Source: Methanofollis sp. (GTDB lineage: Archaea; Halobacteriota; Methanomicrobia; Methanomicrobiales; Methanofollaceae). From it: DNA of 29,493 nucleotides. Of this stretch, positions 29,093 through 29,493 are shown in pieces. The notes below the pieces were generated by a model. It did not search any database, was not told the origin of the DNA, and saw only the letters and a list, made by a program, of their open reading frames with translations. The position numbers and the translations under genes were made by a program. The stretch covers positions 1 to 29,493 of the forward strand of contig JAQVHG010000004.1 of assembly GCA_028696365.1 (NCBI GenBank), written 5' to 3'. Each line of letters starts with the position of its first letter. Within the stretch, counting starts at the first letter, position 1.

Positions 29093-29493
29093 ATGACGAC
29101 GAGATCTTCTATGACCGGAGATGAACGCGATCTGGTGCTCAGGCACCTTGCCGAGGCGGTCGACCTCCTCAAAGAGGAGATGGACCCTGCACTCATACCT
29201 GAGGTCGGGACCAACATCGTCTATGCCCTGGAAAAGGCGCGGGAACCGTCAGACGTCGCCGCGGTCGAGGGCAGGATCGTCAGACTCGGCGACCAGGTCC
29301 ACCCGGTCGGCGTGGTCGCCTTCGGGGCGAGCGACCATGTGGCCAGGATCGCCCTGACCGCGATGCGCTTCGACCGGCGGGTCAGGGCGGCCGCAAACAT
29401 CAGGTATACCGCCTCCCTCATCGACGAACTGGAAGGGATGATGCTCGACATCAGGTACTTCGACCGCGCGCAGGAACCGCCAGGGATCAAGAC
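29093..29493 (+). CDS. ThiN-domain protein, thiamine-phosphate synthase-like (cut by window end)
   Basis: An open frame running off the right edge. From ATG 29093, or more likely 29111, it encodes GDERDLVLRHLAEAVDLLKE, then DPALIPEVGTNIVYALEKAR, VEGRIVRLGDQVHPVG, VVAFGASDHVARIALTAMRF, RRVRAAANIRYTASLI and IRYFDRAQEPPG, all features of the ThiN domain that joins the pyrimidine and thiazole parts into thiamine phosphate. In archaea ThiN is often fused after ThiD or placed behind a DNA-binding domain (ThiR). Here the N-terminus is only about 20 residues, so this is a stand-alone ThiN unless something follows it. It fits functionally with thiC at the left of the window. Confidence 0.82.
   Translation, partial: MTTRSSMTGDERDLVLRHLAEAVDLLKEEMDPALIPEVGTNIVYALEKAREPSDVAAVEGRIVRLGDQVHPVGVVAFGASDHVARIALTAMRFDRRVRAAANIRYTASLIDELEGMMLDIRYFDRAQEPPGIK

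Overview
The window reads as a chromosomal segment of a methanogenic archaeon, most likely of the order Methanomicrobiales (Methanofollis/Methanoculleus-like; this placement is an inference from gene content and GC-rich coding sequence, not a database match). Support comes from archaeal information-processing genes (PCNA with primase large subunit PriL, CDC48/VAT, an LSm protein), archaeal surface biology (AglJ-type glycosyltransferase, pilin-like protein, propeller protein with a C-terminal membrane anchor), archaeal gluconeogenesis enzymes, and promoters with a TATA-like box about 25-30 nt before many start codons.

Layout. 0.7-2.0 kb: a membrane PAS histidine kinase (-). 2.3-3.5 kb: thiC (+) behind an AT-rich, inverted-repeat-bearing leader. 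3.5-5.8 kb: repeat-rich DNA with one small CMD/AhpD-like gene. 5.8-10.0 kb: 5-formyl-THF cyclo-ligase-like protein, CDC48 and a membrane-anchored TPR protein (+). 10.0-11.3 kb: repeat-rich DNA. 11.3-14.05 kb: a minus-strand gluconeogenic cluster, class I aldolase, class I fructose-1,6-bisphosphatase, then a shortened relative of the archaeal bifunctional FBP aldolase/phosphatase that has lost nearly all recognisable catalytic residues. 14.7-20.4 kb: a compact block with several overlapping genes: LSm plus a winged-helix/four-Cys regulator, a beta-propeller surface protein, a pilin-like protein, DUF99, AglJ, a FucA-type aldolase, an EndoIII-like glycosylase and two thioredoxins. 20.4-21.8 kb: nested repeats beside tRNA-Arg(GCG). 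22.0-24.5 kb: lipoprotein, M20 deacylase and an unknown protein. 24.7-26.5 kb: PCNA-PriL. 26.6-29.5 kb: FtsJ/RlmE, MoaA, a two-helix membrane protein, an HD-domain protein and the 5' part of a ThiN gene cut by the window end.

Two things stand out. First, the fbp-coupled FBPA/P relative looks like a pseudoenzyme in which the Schiff-base loop is replaced by a three-cysteine cluster; its 4-bp overlap with a real class I FBPase suggests a structural or regulatory partner. Second, the non-coding stretches carry a dispersed family of about 190-310 bp non-coding elements with 17-18 bp terminal inverted repeats (GGYTCTGTAGAAAYCCTC), each containing GC-rich hairpins and often an extra hairpin whose stem shows compensatory base changes between copies. 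The elements are absent from the compact 14.7-20.4 kb block. They look like a MITE-type family with no transposase in the window.

ThiC near the left end and ThiN at the right end would serve the pyrimidine and coupling steps of thiamine synthesis, but they are about 26 kb apart and not in one operon.
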